This document shows positions 52,337-60,793 of a stretch of 64,000 bases of DNA, one piece after another. The translations under genes were made by a program, and so were the position numbers. The notes under the pieces were generated by a model. That model did no database searches, was not told where the DNA came from, and saw nothing but the letters and a program-made list of their open reading frames with translations. The stretch is from Polynucleobacter sp. JS-JIR-II-50 (GTDB lineage Bacteria; Pseudomonadota; Gammaproteobacteria; Burkholderiales; Burkholderiaceae). Each line of letters starts with the position of its first letter. Position 1 is the first letter of the stretch. Where the stretch lies: NCBI RefSeq assembly GCF_018687895.1, contig NZ_CP061307.1, forward strand, positions 806,001-870,000, given 5' to 3'.

Positions 52337-54211
52337 ATGTCGGGCTCCCATCATTTCCATTCGAAGCCATCTAAACCCCATAATCAATCTGGGGTAGATC
52401 CTTCCCTGCATGCCCACAAGAAGGGTGATGCACGGCATACCCATAGCAAGCAAGCCTCTAATCAAAACCTACTCTTAATTGCCTTAGTCCTGACTTTAGG
52501 TTTTTCAGGGGTTGAGGGTGCCGCTGCTTATTTCGCCAATTCATTAGCGCTGATTTCTGATGCTGGTCACATGGTGACTGATGCTGCCGCTTTAGGTTTA
52601 GCGCTCCTAGCCCAAATTATTTCTCGCCGCCCACCATCTCCGAAGCATTCATTTGGTTTTGGGCGTGCTGAAGCGCTAGCAGCATTTGTTAATAGTATTG
52701 CGATGCTAGCTTTGGTGTTATGGATCGTCATCGAGGCGGTCAGTCGTTTTGCTAATCCCCATAAAGTGGATGGTTTGACTGTCACGGTTGTTGCTGCAAT
52801 CGGTCTTCTGATGAACATCGTTGTGGCATGGGTTTTGTCTCGCGATAAGCAAAGCGTGAATACCCGTGCAGCACTAGTCCACGTCATGGGCGATCTCTTG
52901 GGATCAGTTGCGGCATTGATTGCTGGTGTCGTGATTCAGCTTACCGGCTGGATGCCGATCGATGCCATTCTTTCTATTTTGGTATCGCTGCTTATTCTCA
53001 AGTCCACCATCTCCATTCTGCATGAGTCCTACCATTTTTTGATGGAGGGTGTGCCTCTTCATATTGACTACTTACAAGTGGGTACTGATTTAAGAAATAT
53101 TCCAGGCGTACTCGCGGTACATGATTTGCATGTGTGGGAAATGACCCCTAGCTTCCCAGCCTTGATTGGCCATATTGAAATCGCTGATATGCAGAAGTGG
53201 CCAGAAATTATGGCCAGAATCAATACGATGCTTTTGGATAAGTACGGCATCGATCATGTGACCTTGCAGCCTGAAGAGGTCGGTGATGACCACGATCATG
53301 AGCATGATCATCTCCATCATGAAATTCATAACGAAGCTCAGGCAGCAAATGTATTTCATGACGGCGATACCTTTTACGTAGAGTGCGCTAGTGGCGATTC
53401 CACGCATCGTATGGCCTATCACGCTTGGGGAAACCCTGGCAACAAAGTATTGCTGTGTGTTCACGGCCTAACAAGACGGGGCAGCGACTTTAAGACGCTT
53501 GCGCAGGCAATGTGCAAAGACTATTACGTAGTATGTCCAGACGTAGTTGGTAGGGGTGAATCGGATCGCTTAAGTAATCCAATGCTCTATGCTGTGCCAC
53601 AGTACGTTGCTGATATTGCTGCGTTAGTTAAGAAGCTTGGCGTTGCACAAGTGGATTGGCTGGGAACTTCAATGGGTGGCTTGATTGGCATGGTGTATGC
53701 CGCAATGCCAAACTCACCCATACGGAGAATGATCATCAATGATGTGGGTCCTAAGATTGAGCCAGAGGCAATCAAACGCTTAGGCTCTTACGTTGGTCAG
53801 CCATTTACTTTTTCAGATCGAAGTCACGCACTCCAGCGCTTGAATGAAATCTGCGCTACTTTTGGCGAGCACACTCCCGAAGAGTGGGAGATTTATAACG
53901 GCCCCATGTTAGTTCAGAAGAATGGTAAATGGATCATGCATTACGACCCGGATATCTCAGTGCCGTTTGCATCAGTAAACCCCATCATGGCTAAAGCAGG
54001 TGAGATGGCGATGTGGCATGCCTTCAAGCAAATTCATATTCCGATGTTGATTGTCCGAGGCGGTAACTCTGACTTACTTTCCGCTGCTACGGTTGCCGAG
54101 ATGTGCAAAGTCAATCCTTATGCGCGCAGTATTGAGATTCCCAATGTGGGACATGCACCCGCGTTTGTGAAACCCGAGCAGATTGCTTTAGCAAAAGAAT
54201 TTTTCAGTTAA
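52337..54211 (+). CDS. Cation diffusion facilitator fused to an alpha/beta hydrolase
   Basis: A 624-residue two-part protein. Residues 1-40 are His-rich. Residues about 45-310 form a CDF cation exporter of CzcD/ZitB type: six helices with HxxxD metal sites in SDAGHMVTDAAAL and HVMGDLLGS, then a short cytoplasmic domain. A His/Asp-rich linker (HDHEHDHLHHE, about 317-327) leads to an alpha/beta hydrolase (about 345-624) with VHGLTRRGSDF, nucleophile Ser445 in GTSMGGLIG and catalytic His606 in VGHAPAF. The reading frame is continuous and codon use looks even across the joint. Metal export is likely (zinc or similar); the hydrolase substrate is unknown. Confidence 0.88.
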   Translation: MSGSHHFHSKPSKPHNQSGVDPSLHAHKKGDARHTHSKQASNQNLLLIALVLTLGFSGVEGAAAYFANSLALISDAGHMVTDAAALGLALLAQIISRRPPSPKHSFGFGRAEALAAFVNSIAMLALVLWIVIEAVSRFANPHKVDGLTVTVVAAIGLLMNIVVAWVLSRDKQSVNTRAALVHVMGDLLGSVAALIAGVVIQLTGWMPIDAILSILVSLLILKSTISILHESYHFLMEGVPLHIDYLQVGTDLRNIPGVLAVHDLHVWEMTPSFPALIGHIEIADMQKWPEIMARINTMLLDKYGIDHVTLQPEEVGDDHDHEHDHLHHEIHNEAQAANVFHDGDTFYVECASGDSTHRMAYHAWGNPGNKVLLCVHGLTRRGSDFKTLAQAMCKDYYVVCPDVVGRGESDRLSNPMLYAVPQYVADIAALVKKLGVAQVDWLGTSMGGLIGMVYAAMPNSPIRRMIINDVGPKIEPEAIKRLGSYVGQPFTFSDRSHALQRLNEICATFGEHTPEEWEIYNGPMLVQKNGKWIMHYDPDISVPFASVNPIMAKAGEMAMWHAFKQIHIPMLIVRGGNSDLLSAATVAEMCKVNPYARSIEIPNVGHAPAFVKPEQIALAKEFFS

Positions 54212-54238
54212 TTAGTTCTTAATCACCCCTTATTGCCA

Positions 54239-56272
54239 ATGGCAAATGTCCCCAGCAATTCGACAAAAGAGTCAGTTTTCGTAGATGCCTGGTATGGTGA
54301 GCCGTCAGAATTGCACGCAGCCGGCGTATTGCAGGTATTACAGTCTCTCAATCTGGATGAGGCGACACTAATTGCTGCAAGCAATATTGCCCGCACCCAT
54401 GGCAAAGAAGCCCTCATAAAGCTCATTGGCGAAGAGTCCGCGAAACTGCTCATTGGATATCGCGGCTTACGACAAGCCCAAGCAAAGCTAGTCCGTGATG
54501 ATGGTGGCTTAAGTGTTACTGGCCAAGAAGAAATGTTGCGCAAAATGCTTTTGGCATTTGGCGATGATTTGCGGGTAGTTCTGATTTATCTCGCCTCCCG
54601 TCTGCAGACATTGCGCTGGATTACGCAAGAGAAGATCGAGATGCCCGCTGCCTGGGCTAAAGAGATCTTGAGCATCGATGCCTCATTGGCTAATCGATTG
54701 GGTATTTGGCAAATGAAGTGGGAGATGGAGGACTTAGCATTTCGAGCGCTCTCACCACAGACTTATCGTGATATTGCCAAGATGTTGGATGCTAAACGCA
54801 TTGAGCGCCAATCATTCATCGACCAAATCGTCTTGCAACTACAGCAAGAATTAAAGGCTGCGCAGATTGAGGGCGAAGTTCTTGGAAGACCAAAACATAT
54901 TTACAGCATCTGGAAAAAGATGGAAGGTAAATCATTAGACTTTGCCAATCTTTATGATGTCAGAGCATTTCGGGTATTGGTCGCCGATGTCAAATCTTGC
55001 TACGCTGTATTAGGCATCGTGCACAACGTTTGGCAGCCCGTACCCAGAGAATTTGATGATTACATTGCGCGCCCTAAGCCTAACGGTTATCAATCGTTGC
55101 ACACAGTAGTAATGAACGAAGACAGTACCGCATTTGAGATTCAAGTGCGCACACATGAAATGCATCAGCAGGCTGAATATGGTTTAGCTGCGCATTGGCG
55201 CTACAAGGAGGGTGCATATGTAGGTATGACCACACCCCCAAATCCTGCCAAAACAAATAAGCCAAGCGTTACTCACCAGCAAGGCACGCATAGCGCAGAG
55301 GTTGCCTACGAAAGGCAAATCGCTTGGGCTCGCCAGCTTATCTCTTGGAAAGAGGATGCTTGGGAGCAGCTTAAGCACCATGAGATTGATGACCATATTT
55401 ATGTTCTTACGCCTTTAGGGAAAGTGATTTCTTTAGAGAAGGGCTCAACGCCAATTGACTTTGCTTATGCGGTTCACACTAATCTTGGTCATCGTTGCCG
55501 GGGTGCGCGTGTAGATGGCGCAATGGTGCCGCTCGAGACAGCATTGAAGAACGGTCAAACCATTGAAATTATTGCTGTCAAACACGGTGGCCCATCACGC
55601 GATTGGATTAGCCCTGATAAGCACTATGTACGTTCACAAAGAGCACGCCAACGAGTACGTGCTTGGTTTAATGCACTTGATGATGAAGAGGCTGGGCAAT
55701 CTGGAAAAGCTGTAGAGGGTAGAGCTGAGGCAATCCCCGAATTAAAGACCCCATCCCCAATACCTGAAATTGTTTTACGCAATAGCAGTCATAAAGCGGG
55801 GCGAGGTGGCGATGTTTTAGTCGTTGGCGTGGATTCATTATTGACCCAGTTAGCGCGCTGCTGCCGACCTGTTCCACCAGACACTATTGCGGGATTTGTG
55901 ACTCAAGGTAGAGGTGTTTCAATTCACCGTCGCTCATGCAAAACCTTTAGAGGTTTGCTGGAGAGAGCGCCTGAGCGAGTCATTCAAACGGCTTGGACTG
56001 CTTCTGCTGCTGATCCTGTGGTCAATCAAGAGCAAAAACGCGTCTTTCCAGCTGATTTGGTGGTGACCGGCTTAGATCGCCCAGAGTTAATGCGGGAGCT
56101 CTTTGAAATTCTGACTAGGCAGGGGGTTCATGTGATTGATTTACGTAAATCAGCCAAAAAAGGTCTCGCCCAGATCCTTTTAACGATTGAAGTTAAGGAT
56201 TCTGAAGTGCTGAGAGTCGTGCAAAACAGCCTAGAAGAGGTCAAAGGGGTCACCCAAGTGCGCCGCCGGTGA
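54239..56272 (+). CDS. relA: RelA-type (p)ppGpp synthetase
   Basis: A 677-residue long Rel/SpoT-family protein. The N-terminal hydrolase domain is degenerate: no HD metal motif is visible in residues 30-200. The synthetase domain has DVRAFRVLV and PKPNGYQSLHT, and the EFDDY variant (ExDD) that marks RelA rather than bifunctional SpoT. TGS (IYVLTPLGKVISLEKGSTPIDFA, cited in part) and C-terminal zinc-finger-like RCCRPVPPD and ACT domains follow. ATG at 54239 is preferred to TTG at 54233. It should make ppGpp on stalled ribosomes. Confidence 0.95.
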   Translation: MANVPSNSTKESVFVDAWYGEPSELHAAGVLQVLQSLNLDEATLIAASNIARTHGKEALIKLIGEESAKLLIGYRGLRQAQAKLVRDDGGLSVTGQEEMLRKMLLAFGDDLRVVLIYLASRLQTLRWITQEKIEMPAAWAKEILSIDASLANRLGIWQMKWEMEDLAFRALSPQTYRDIAKMLDAKRIERQSFIDQIVLQLQQELKAAQIEGEVLGRPKHIYSIWKKMEGKSLDFANLYDVRAFRVLVADVKSCYAVLGIVHNVWQPVPREFDDYIARPKPNGYQSLHTVVMNEDSTAFEIQVRTHEMHQQAEYGLAAHWRYKEGAYVGMTTPPNPAKTNKPSVTHQQGTHSAEVAYERQIAWARQLISWKEDAWEQLKHHEIDDHIYVLTPLGKVISLEKGSTPIDFAYAVHTNLGHRCRGARVDGAMVPLETALKNGQTIEIIAVKHGGPSRDWISPDKHYVRSQRARQRVRAWFNALDDEEAGQSGKAVEGRAEAIPELKTPSPIPEIVLRNSSHKAGRGGDVLVVGVDSLLTQLARCCRPVPPDTIAGFVTQGRGVSIHRRSCKTFRGLLERAPERVIQTAWTASAADPVVNQEQKRVFPADLVVTGLDRPELMRELFEILTRQGVHVIDLRKSAKKGLAQILLTIEVKDSEVLRVVQNSLEEVKGVTQVRRR

Positions 56273-56290
56273 TAAACTCTATGGCTGTAT

Positions 56291-56367
56291 AGGCTCGTAG
56301 CTCAGCTGGTTAGAGCACCACCTTGACATGGTGGGGGTCGTTGGTTCGAGTCCAATCGAGCCTACCA
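56291..56367 (+). tRNA. tRNA-Val (GAC)
   Basis: A complete 77-base cloverleaf with encoded CCA. Acceptor AGGCTCG pairs with CGAGCCT; the D arm is GCTC/GAGC; the anticodon stem CCACC/GGTGG encloses TTGACAT with anticodon GAC; the T arm GTTGG/CCAAT encloses TTCGAGT. It lies 18 bases after relA. Confidence 0.95.
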
Positions 56368-56407
56368 ACGAATAAGACCCAAAAGAAGTGCTATTCATGG
56401 CTTCAAA

Positions 56408-56448
56408 GAGGCGCGGATGCCCAAAAGCTACCGCGCTTTCTTTTTGGG
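56408..56448 (+). promoter_or_regulatory. Overlapping alternative hairpins between tRNA-Val and thrS
   Basis: GCGCGG (56411-56416) can pair with CCGCGC (56431-56436), followed by TTTCTTTTT: a likely tRNA terminator. CCCAAAA (56420-56426), in the loop of that hairpin, can pair with TTTTGGG (56442-56448). The two pairings exclude each other in the simple nested form, so a read-through switch ahead of thrS is possible. Confidence 0.4.
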
Positions 56449-56491
56449 AAAGATGTCAGTAATGAAGTTCAGTAAATAAGATGGGGTCATC

Positions 56492-58414
56492 ATGCTTGTA
56501 GTTACTCTGCCCGATGGATCAAAACGTGAGTTTGAGGCACCAGTTCGCGTTGCTGATGTTGCGCAAAGCATCGGTAGCGGTCTTGCGAAAGCTGCCTTAG
56601 GCGGTATCGTCGATGGCAAGATGGTGGATACCAGTTTTGTGATTGATAAAGACAGTCAATTAGCCATTATCACTGACAAGAGTCCAGAGGCTCTTGAGAT
56701 TGTCCGTCACTCCACTGCTCACTTGTTGGCGTACGCCGTAAAAGAATTATTTCCAGAAGCACAAGTCACTATCGGTCCAGTAATCGAGAATGGTTTTTAC
56801 TATGACTTCTCTTATCACCGCCCTTTTACTCCCGACGACTTAGTCGCTTTAGAAAAGAAAATGACTGAGCTCGCTAAAAAAGATGAGCCAGTGACTCGCA
56901 CCGTAATGCCGCGCGATGACGCTGTAGAGTTTTTTAAGAAGCAGGGCGAAAACTACAAAGCAGAATTGATTGCCAGCATTCCGCAGGGTGAAGATGTTTC
57001 TTTGTATGCCGAAGGCAAGTTCACGGACTTATGCCGTGGCCCGCACGTGCCTTCTACCGGCAAGCTCAAGGTATTTAAGCTCATGAAGCTGGCTGGCGCT
57101 TACTGGCGTGGCGATAGCAAGAATGAGATGCTGCAGCGTATTTACGGCACCGCATGGTTACGTAAAGAAGATCAAGATGCTTACTTGCATATGCTCGAAG
57201 AGTCTGAGAAGCGCGATCACCGCCGCCTAGGTAAGCAACTGGATTTATTCCATTTTCAAGAAGAGGCGCCAGGTTTAATTTTCTGGCATCCAAAAGGCTG
57301 GTCCATTTGGCAAGAAGTTGAGCAATACATGCGTCGCGTGTATCAGCAAGAGGGCTACCAAGAAGTAAAAGCTCCGCAGATTTTGGATCGCGGCCTTTGG
57401 GAAAAATCAGGCCACTGGGAAAACTATAAAGAAAATATGTTCACGACGGAGTCGGAGAATCGCGCTTATGCATTAAAGCCGATGAACTGTCCTGGTCACG
57501 TACAAATTTATAACTCTGGCTTGCATAGCTATCGTGAGTTGCCATTACGTTTTGGTGAGTTTGGTCAATGTCACCGTAACGAACCATCAGGTGCATTGCA
57601 TGGTTTGATGCGCGTACGCGGCTTCACTCAAGACGACGGGCATATCTTCTGTACTGAAGATCAAATTCAATCAGAGGTTGCTGCTTTTGATAAAGCAGTG
57701 CGCGCTGTGTATCAAGATTTTGGGTTTACCGAGGTGGCAGTAAAGTTAGCCTTACGTCCCGCTAAGCGTGTAGGCGATGATGCTATTTGGGATAAAGCAG
57801 AAGAGGCTCTCCGTGGCGCCCTCAAGGCCTCAGGCCAGGAATGGGAAGAATTGCCAGGCGAGGGTGCTTTTTATGGTCCTAAGATCGAATATCACCTTAA
57901 AGACTCGATTGGCCGTACTTGGCAGTGCGGCACGATTCAAGTGGATTTCTCAATGCCGGCTCGATTGGGCGCTGAATATGTTGCCGAAGACAATACTCGC
58001 AAGACCCCAGTCATGCTCCATAGGGCAATTGTGGGCTCTTTAGAGCGTTTTATCGGCATTTTGATCGAAAATCACGCTGGAAACATGCCGGTTTGGCTAG
58101 CTCCAACCCAGGCTGTAGTGCTCAATATCTCTGGAAATTCTGCTGCATATGCACAAAAAGTGCAGCAATTACTGAAAAAACAAGGGTTTAGAGTTGAATC
58201 GGATTTGCGGAACGAGAAAATTACGTATAAAATACGCGAGCACGCATTACAGAAGACTCCATTTTTGCTAGTTGTAGGTGACAAAGAGTCTGAAAGCAAT
58301 ACGGTGGCCGTTCGTGCCCGTGGCGGAGTGGATTTAGGCGTAATGCCTCTTGATACCTTCGTTGCCCGACTCCAGCAGGATATATCCCAGAAAGTCGGAC
58401 CCGAGCTTAGCTAG
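56492..58414 (+). CDS. thrS: Threonyl-tRNA synthetase
   Basis: A 640-residue class II synthetase. TGS domain about 1-61, editing domain with [16 protein letters not shown] and [12 protein letters not shown], catalytic core with [10 protein letters not shown] (zinc cysteine) and [15 protein letters not shown], and C-terminal anticodon domain (about 535-640) with [14 protein letters not shown]. It heads the thrS-infC-rpmI-rplT-pheST order conserved in proteobacteria. Confidence 0.98.
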   Translation: MLVVTLPDGSKREFEAPVRVADVAQSIGSGLAKAALGGIVDGKMVDTSFVIDKDSQLAIITDKSPEALEIVRHSTAHLLAYAVKELFPEAQVTIGPVIENGFYYDFSYHRPFTPDDLVALEKKMTELAKKDEPVTRTVMPRDDAVEFFKKQGENYKAELIASIPQGEDVSLYAEGKFTDLCRGPHVPSTGKLKVFKLMKLAGAYWRGDSKNEMLQRIYGTAWLRKEDQDAYLHMLEESEKRDHRRLGKQLDLFHFQEEAPGLIFWHPKGWSIWQEVEQYMRRVYQQEGYQEVKAPQILDRGLWEKSGHWENYKENMFTTESENRAYALKPMNCPGHVQIYNSGLHSYRELPLRFGEFGQCHRNEPSGALHGLMRVRGFTQDDGHIFCTEDQIQSEVAAFDKAVRAVYQDFGFTEVAVKLALRPAKRVGDDAIWDKAEEALRGALKASGQEWEELPGEGAFYGPKIEYHLKDSIGRTWQCGTIQVDFSMPARLGAEYVAEDNTRKTPVMLHRAIVGSLERFIGILIENHAGNMPVWLAPTQAVVLNISGNSAAYAQKVQQLLKKQGFRVESDLRNEKITYKIREHALQKTPFLLVVGDKESESNTVAVRARGGVDLGVMPLDTFVARLQQDISQKVGPELS

Positions 58415-58456
58415 GGTTAGAACGGTTTTTATTGTTTTTTTAAAGGAATTAAGAAG

Positions 58457-58981
58457 ATCGCTACTGAAAAATTGCAGCGCATTAACCGGGAAATTACTGC
58501 TCCTGAAGTGCGTTTGATTGGAATTGATGGAGAGCCCATCGGTGTAGTTAAGTTGAGTGAAGCCTTGGCTTTGGCAGAAGAGAAAGAGACCGATTTGGTT
58601 GAAATTGCTCCGACGGCTGTGCCACCTGTAGTCCGTATCATGGACTTCGGCAAATTCAAATACCAAGAAGCCAAGCGGATGCATGAAGCTAAGCTGAAGC
58701 AAAAAGTCATTCAGGTGAAGGAAGTGAAGTTCCGCCCTGGTACTGATGATGGTGACTACGGTGTGAAGCTACGCAATCTAATCCGCTTTTTGGAAGATGG
58801 CGATAAGACAAAGATTACGCTGCGGTTTCGGGGTCGTGAAATGGCCCACCAAGAAATCGGAGTCAGAATGTTGGAGCGTTTGAAGTTGGATCTCGTTGAA
58901 TACGGCCAAGTCGAACAGTTTCCAAAGATGGAAGGTCGCCAGATGGTGATGGTATTGGCCCCCATCCGTAAGGCTAAGTAA
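58457..58981 (+). CDS. infC: Translation initiation factor IF-3, non-ATG start
   Basis: A 174-residue IF-3. No ATG or GTG lies near the N-terminus. The start is read as ATC at 58457 (ATC GCT ACT GAA), nine bases after AAAGGA, which gives the usual N-terminus [20 protein letters not shown] (cited in part). ATT at 58448 is in frame but too close to the ribosome site. Rare start codons are a known self-control device of infC, since IF-3 discriminates against them. The C-terminal domain has [11 protein letters not shown] and FRGREMAH. Confidence 0.95.
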   Translation: MATEKLQRINREITAPEVRLIGIDGEPIGVVKLSEALALAEEKETDLVEIAPTAVPPVVRIMDFGKFKYQEAKRMHEAKLKQKVIQVKEVKFRPGTDDGDYGVKLRNLIRFLEDGDKTKITLRFRGREMAHQEIGVRMLERLKLDLVEYGQVEQFPKMEGRQMVMVLAPIRKAK

Positions 58982-59058
58982 CTAGGTTCTACCTGGTTCT
59001 TATGTAGGGAGGTATCGAAAGATATCGGTAGTTTGAAGTGCTTCTGGGTACAGGAAGA

Positions 59059-59073
59059 GTAACCGTCGGTTAC
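59059..59073 (+). other. Leader hairpin before rpmI
   Basis: GTAACC-N3-GGTTAC, a six-base-pair stem in the 127-base gap between infC and rpmI. This gap is where L20 binds to repress its own operon in E. coli, but no closer match to that pseudoknot was found. Confidence 0.3.
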
Positions 59074-59108
59074 CACCTATGTTGCACAAGTAATTGAAGG
59101 GGTGCTTT

Positions 59109-59306
59109 ATGCCCAAGATGAAGAGCAAGAGTAGCGCAAAAAAGCGCTTCACGGTTCGCGCAGGCGGAACGATTAAACGAGGACAGGCTTTCAAACGCCA
59201 CATCCTCACCAAGAAGACCACAAAGAATAAGCGTCACTTACGTGGTACCACCGAAGTTGCGAAAGCTGACGTTAAGTCAATTCGCTCCATGCTTCCATAC
59301 GCTTAA
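59109..59306 (+). CDS. rpmI: Ribosomal protein bL35
   Basis: A 65-residue, strongly basic protein that begins [14 protein letters not shown], diagnostic of bL35. ATG at 59109 has GAAGGGG upstream; the open frame extends five codons further up. rplT follows after 25 bases. Confidence 0.98.
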   Translation: MPKMKSKSSAKKRFTVRAGGTIKRGQAFKRHILTKKTTKNKRHLRGTTEVAKADVKSIRSMLPYA

Positions 59307-59331
59307 CCTCAGACTAGATTAGGAGAAATAA

Positions 59332-59697
59332 ATGCCAAGAGTCAAACGTGGGGTTACAGCAAGAGCCCGTCATAAGAAAATCACCGATGCCGCTACAGGT
59401 TACCGTGGCCGTCGTAAGAACGTATTCCGTATTGCTAAGCAAGCGGTTATGCGTGCTGGTCAATATGCCTATCGTGACCGTCGCAATAAGAAACGTGTAT
59501 TCCGCGCATTGTGGATTGCCCGTATCAACGCGGCAGTACGTCAGCATGACATGACCTATAGCGTATTCATGAATGGTATGAAGAAAGCTGCGATCGAACT
59601 CGACCGCAAAGTGCTTTCTGATATGGCCATTGCTGACAAAGCGGCTTTTGCTGCTTTGGTTACTCGGATTAAATCCGTAGTAAACGCTGCAGCTTAA
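59332..59697 (+). CDS. rplT: Ribosomal protein bL20
   Basis: A 121-residue basic protein that begins [17 protein letters not shown], diagnostic of bL20, with [16 protein letters not shown] in the middle. It binds 23S rRNA early in assembly and represses its own operon in other bacteria. An AGGAGAAA ribosome site precedes ATG. Confidence 0.98.
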   Translation: MPRVKRGVTARARHKKITDAATGYRGRRKNVFRIAKQAVMRAGQYAYRDRRNKKRVFRALWIARINAAVRQHDMTYSVFMNGMKKAAIELDRKVLSDMAIADKAAFAALVTRIKSVVNAAA

Positions 59698-59722
59698 TCT
59701 TAGTTTTCTAAACTAAGCTGCA

Positions 59723-60769
59723 ATGGTTTCTCTCGACCACATTGTCGAGGATGCTAAACGTGATTTCCTCGGAGCTGCCGATGCGGCAGCTCTTGAGGAC
59801 GCGAAAGCCAAGTATCTCGGTAAGTCAGGTGTTCTCACTGAGCGTTTAAAAGCGCTTGGTGGAATGTCGCCTGATGAACGCAAGAGTGCTGGCGCCCAAA
59901 TTAATCAAATCAAAACCCAAGTAGAAGCTGCATTACAAGAGCGCCGCCAAGCTTTGGCTGATGCTGTCTTGTTGCAACGTCTTGCAGCGGAGTCTATCGA
60001 TGTTTCTTTGCCCGGCCGTGGCCAAGCAGTAGGTAGCTTGCATCCTGTGATGCGCACCTGGGAACGTGTTGAAGAGATCTTCCGCTCCATTGGTTTTGAT
60101 GTAGCAGATGGCCCTGAGATTGAAACCGATTGGTTTAATTTCACCGCCTTAAATAGTCCTGAGAATCATCCTGCACGCTCAATGCAGGACACCTTTTATA
60201 TCGATGGTAAAGATGCTCATGGGAAGCCTTTGCTATTGCGTACACATACCAGCCCCATTCAGGTTCGGTATGCCAGTGAGCATGTTAAGAAATACGCTAA
60301 TGCAGATGTAATGCCGCCAATCAAAGTGATTGCGCCAGGCAGAACCTACCGCGTAGATAGTGATGCAACGCATTCGCCGATGTTCCATCAGGTTGAAGGC
60401 TTGTGGATTGCTGAGAGTGTTTCCTTTGCAGACCTTAAAGGTGTTTATACAGATTTCTTAAGAACCTTCTTCGAAACGAATGCATTGCAAGTTCGCTTCC
60501 GTCCCTCCTATTTCCCATTCACAGAACCTTCTGCTGAAATTGATATGGCCTTCGGTAGCGGTAAGCTTGCCGGCCGTTGGTTAGAAATCTCCGGAGCAGG
60601 GCAGGTTCATCCAAACGTCTTGCGTAATATGGGTATCGACCCAGAGCGCTATACCGGCTTCGCATTTGGATCTGGTCTAGAGCGCTTAACGATGCTGCGT
60701 TACGGTGTAGAAGACTTGCGCCTCTTCTTTGAAAACGATCTGCGTTTCTTAGCGCAGTTCCCTGCATAA
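59723..60769 (+). CDS. pheS: Phenylalanyl-tRNA synthetase alpha subunit
   Basis: The 348-residue catalytic subunit. N-terminal coiled coil about 1-90 ([19 protein letters not shown]), then the class II core with [21 protein letters not shown] (in parts), [22 protein letters not shown] and the motif-3 [15 protein letters not shown]. pheT follows after 24 bases. Confidence 0.98.
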   Translation: MVSLDHIVEDAKRDFLGAADAAALEDAKAKYLGKSGVLTERLKALGGMSPDERKSAGAQINQIKTQVEAALQERRQALADAVLLQRLAAESIDVSLPGRGQAVGSLHPVMRTWERVEEIFRSIGFDVADGPEIETDWFNFTALNSPENHPARSMQDTFYIDGKDAHGKPLLLRTHTSPIQVRYASEHVKKYANADVMPPIKVIAPGRTYRVDSDATHSPMFHQVEGLWIAESVSFADLKGVYTDFLRTFFETNALQVRFRPSYFPFTEPSAEIDMAFGSGKLAGRWLEISGAGQVHPNVLRNMGIDPERYTGFAFGSGLERLTMLRYGVEDLRLFFENDLRFLAQFPA

Positions 60770-60793
60770 CCAAATCATTAATTAGATACCGCT

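Noticed and set aside
56291..56367. tRNA-Val as an attachment site for an integrated element
   Set aside because: No repeat of the tRNA 3' end and no integrase were seen nearby; the flanking genes are ordinary.
56368..56491. T-box leader before thrS
   Set aside because: The region is too short and lacks a T-box sequence; T-boxes are also not expected in this bacterial group.
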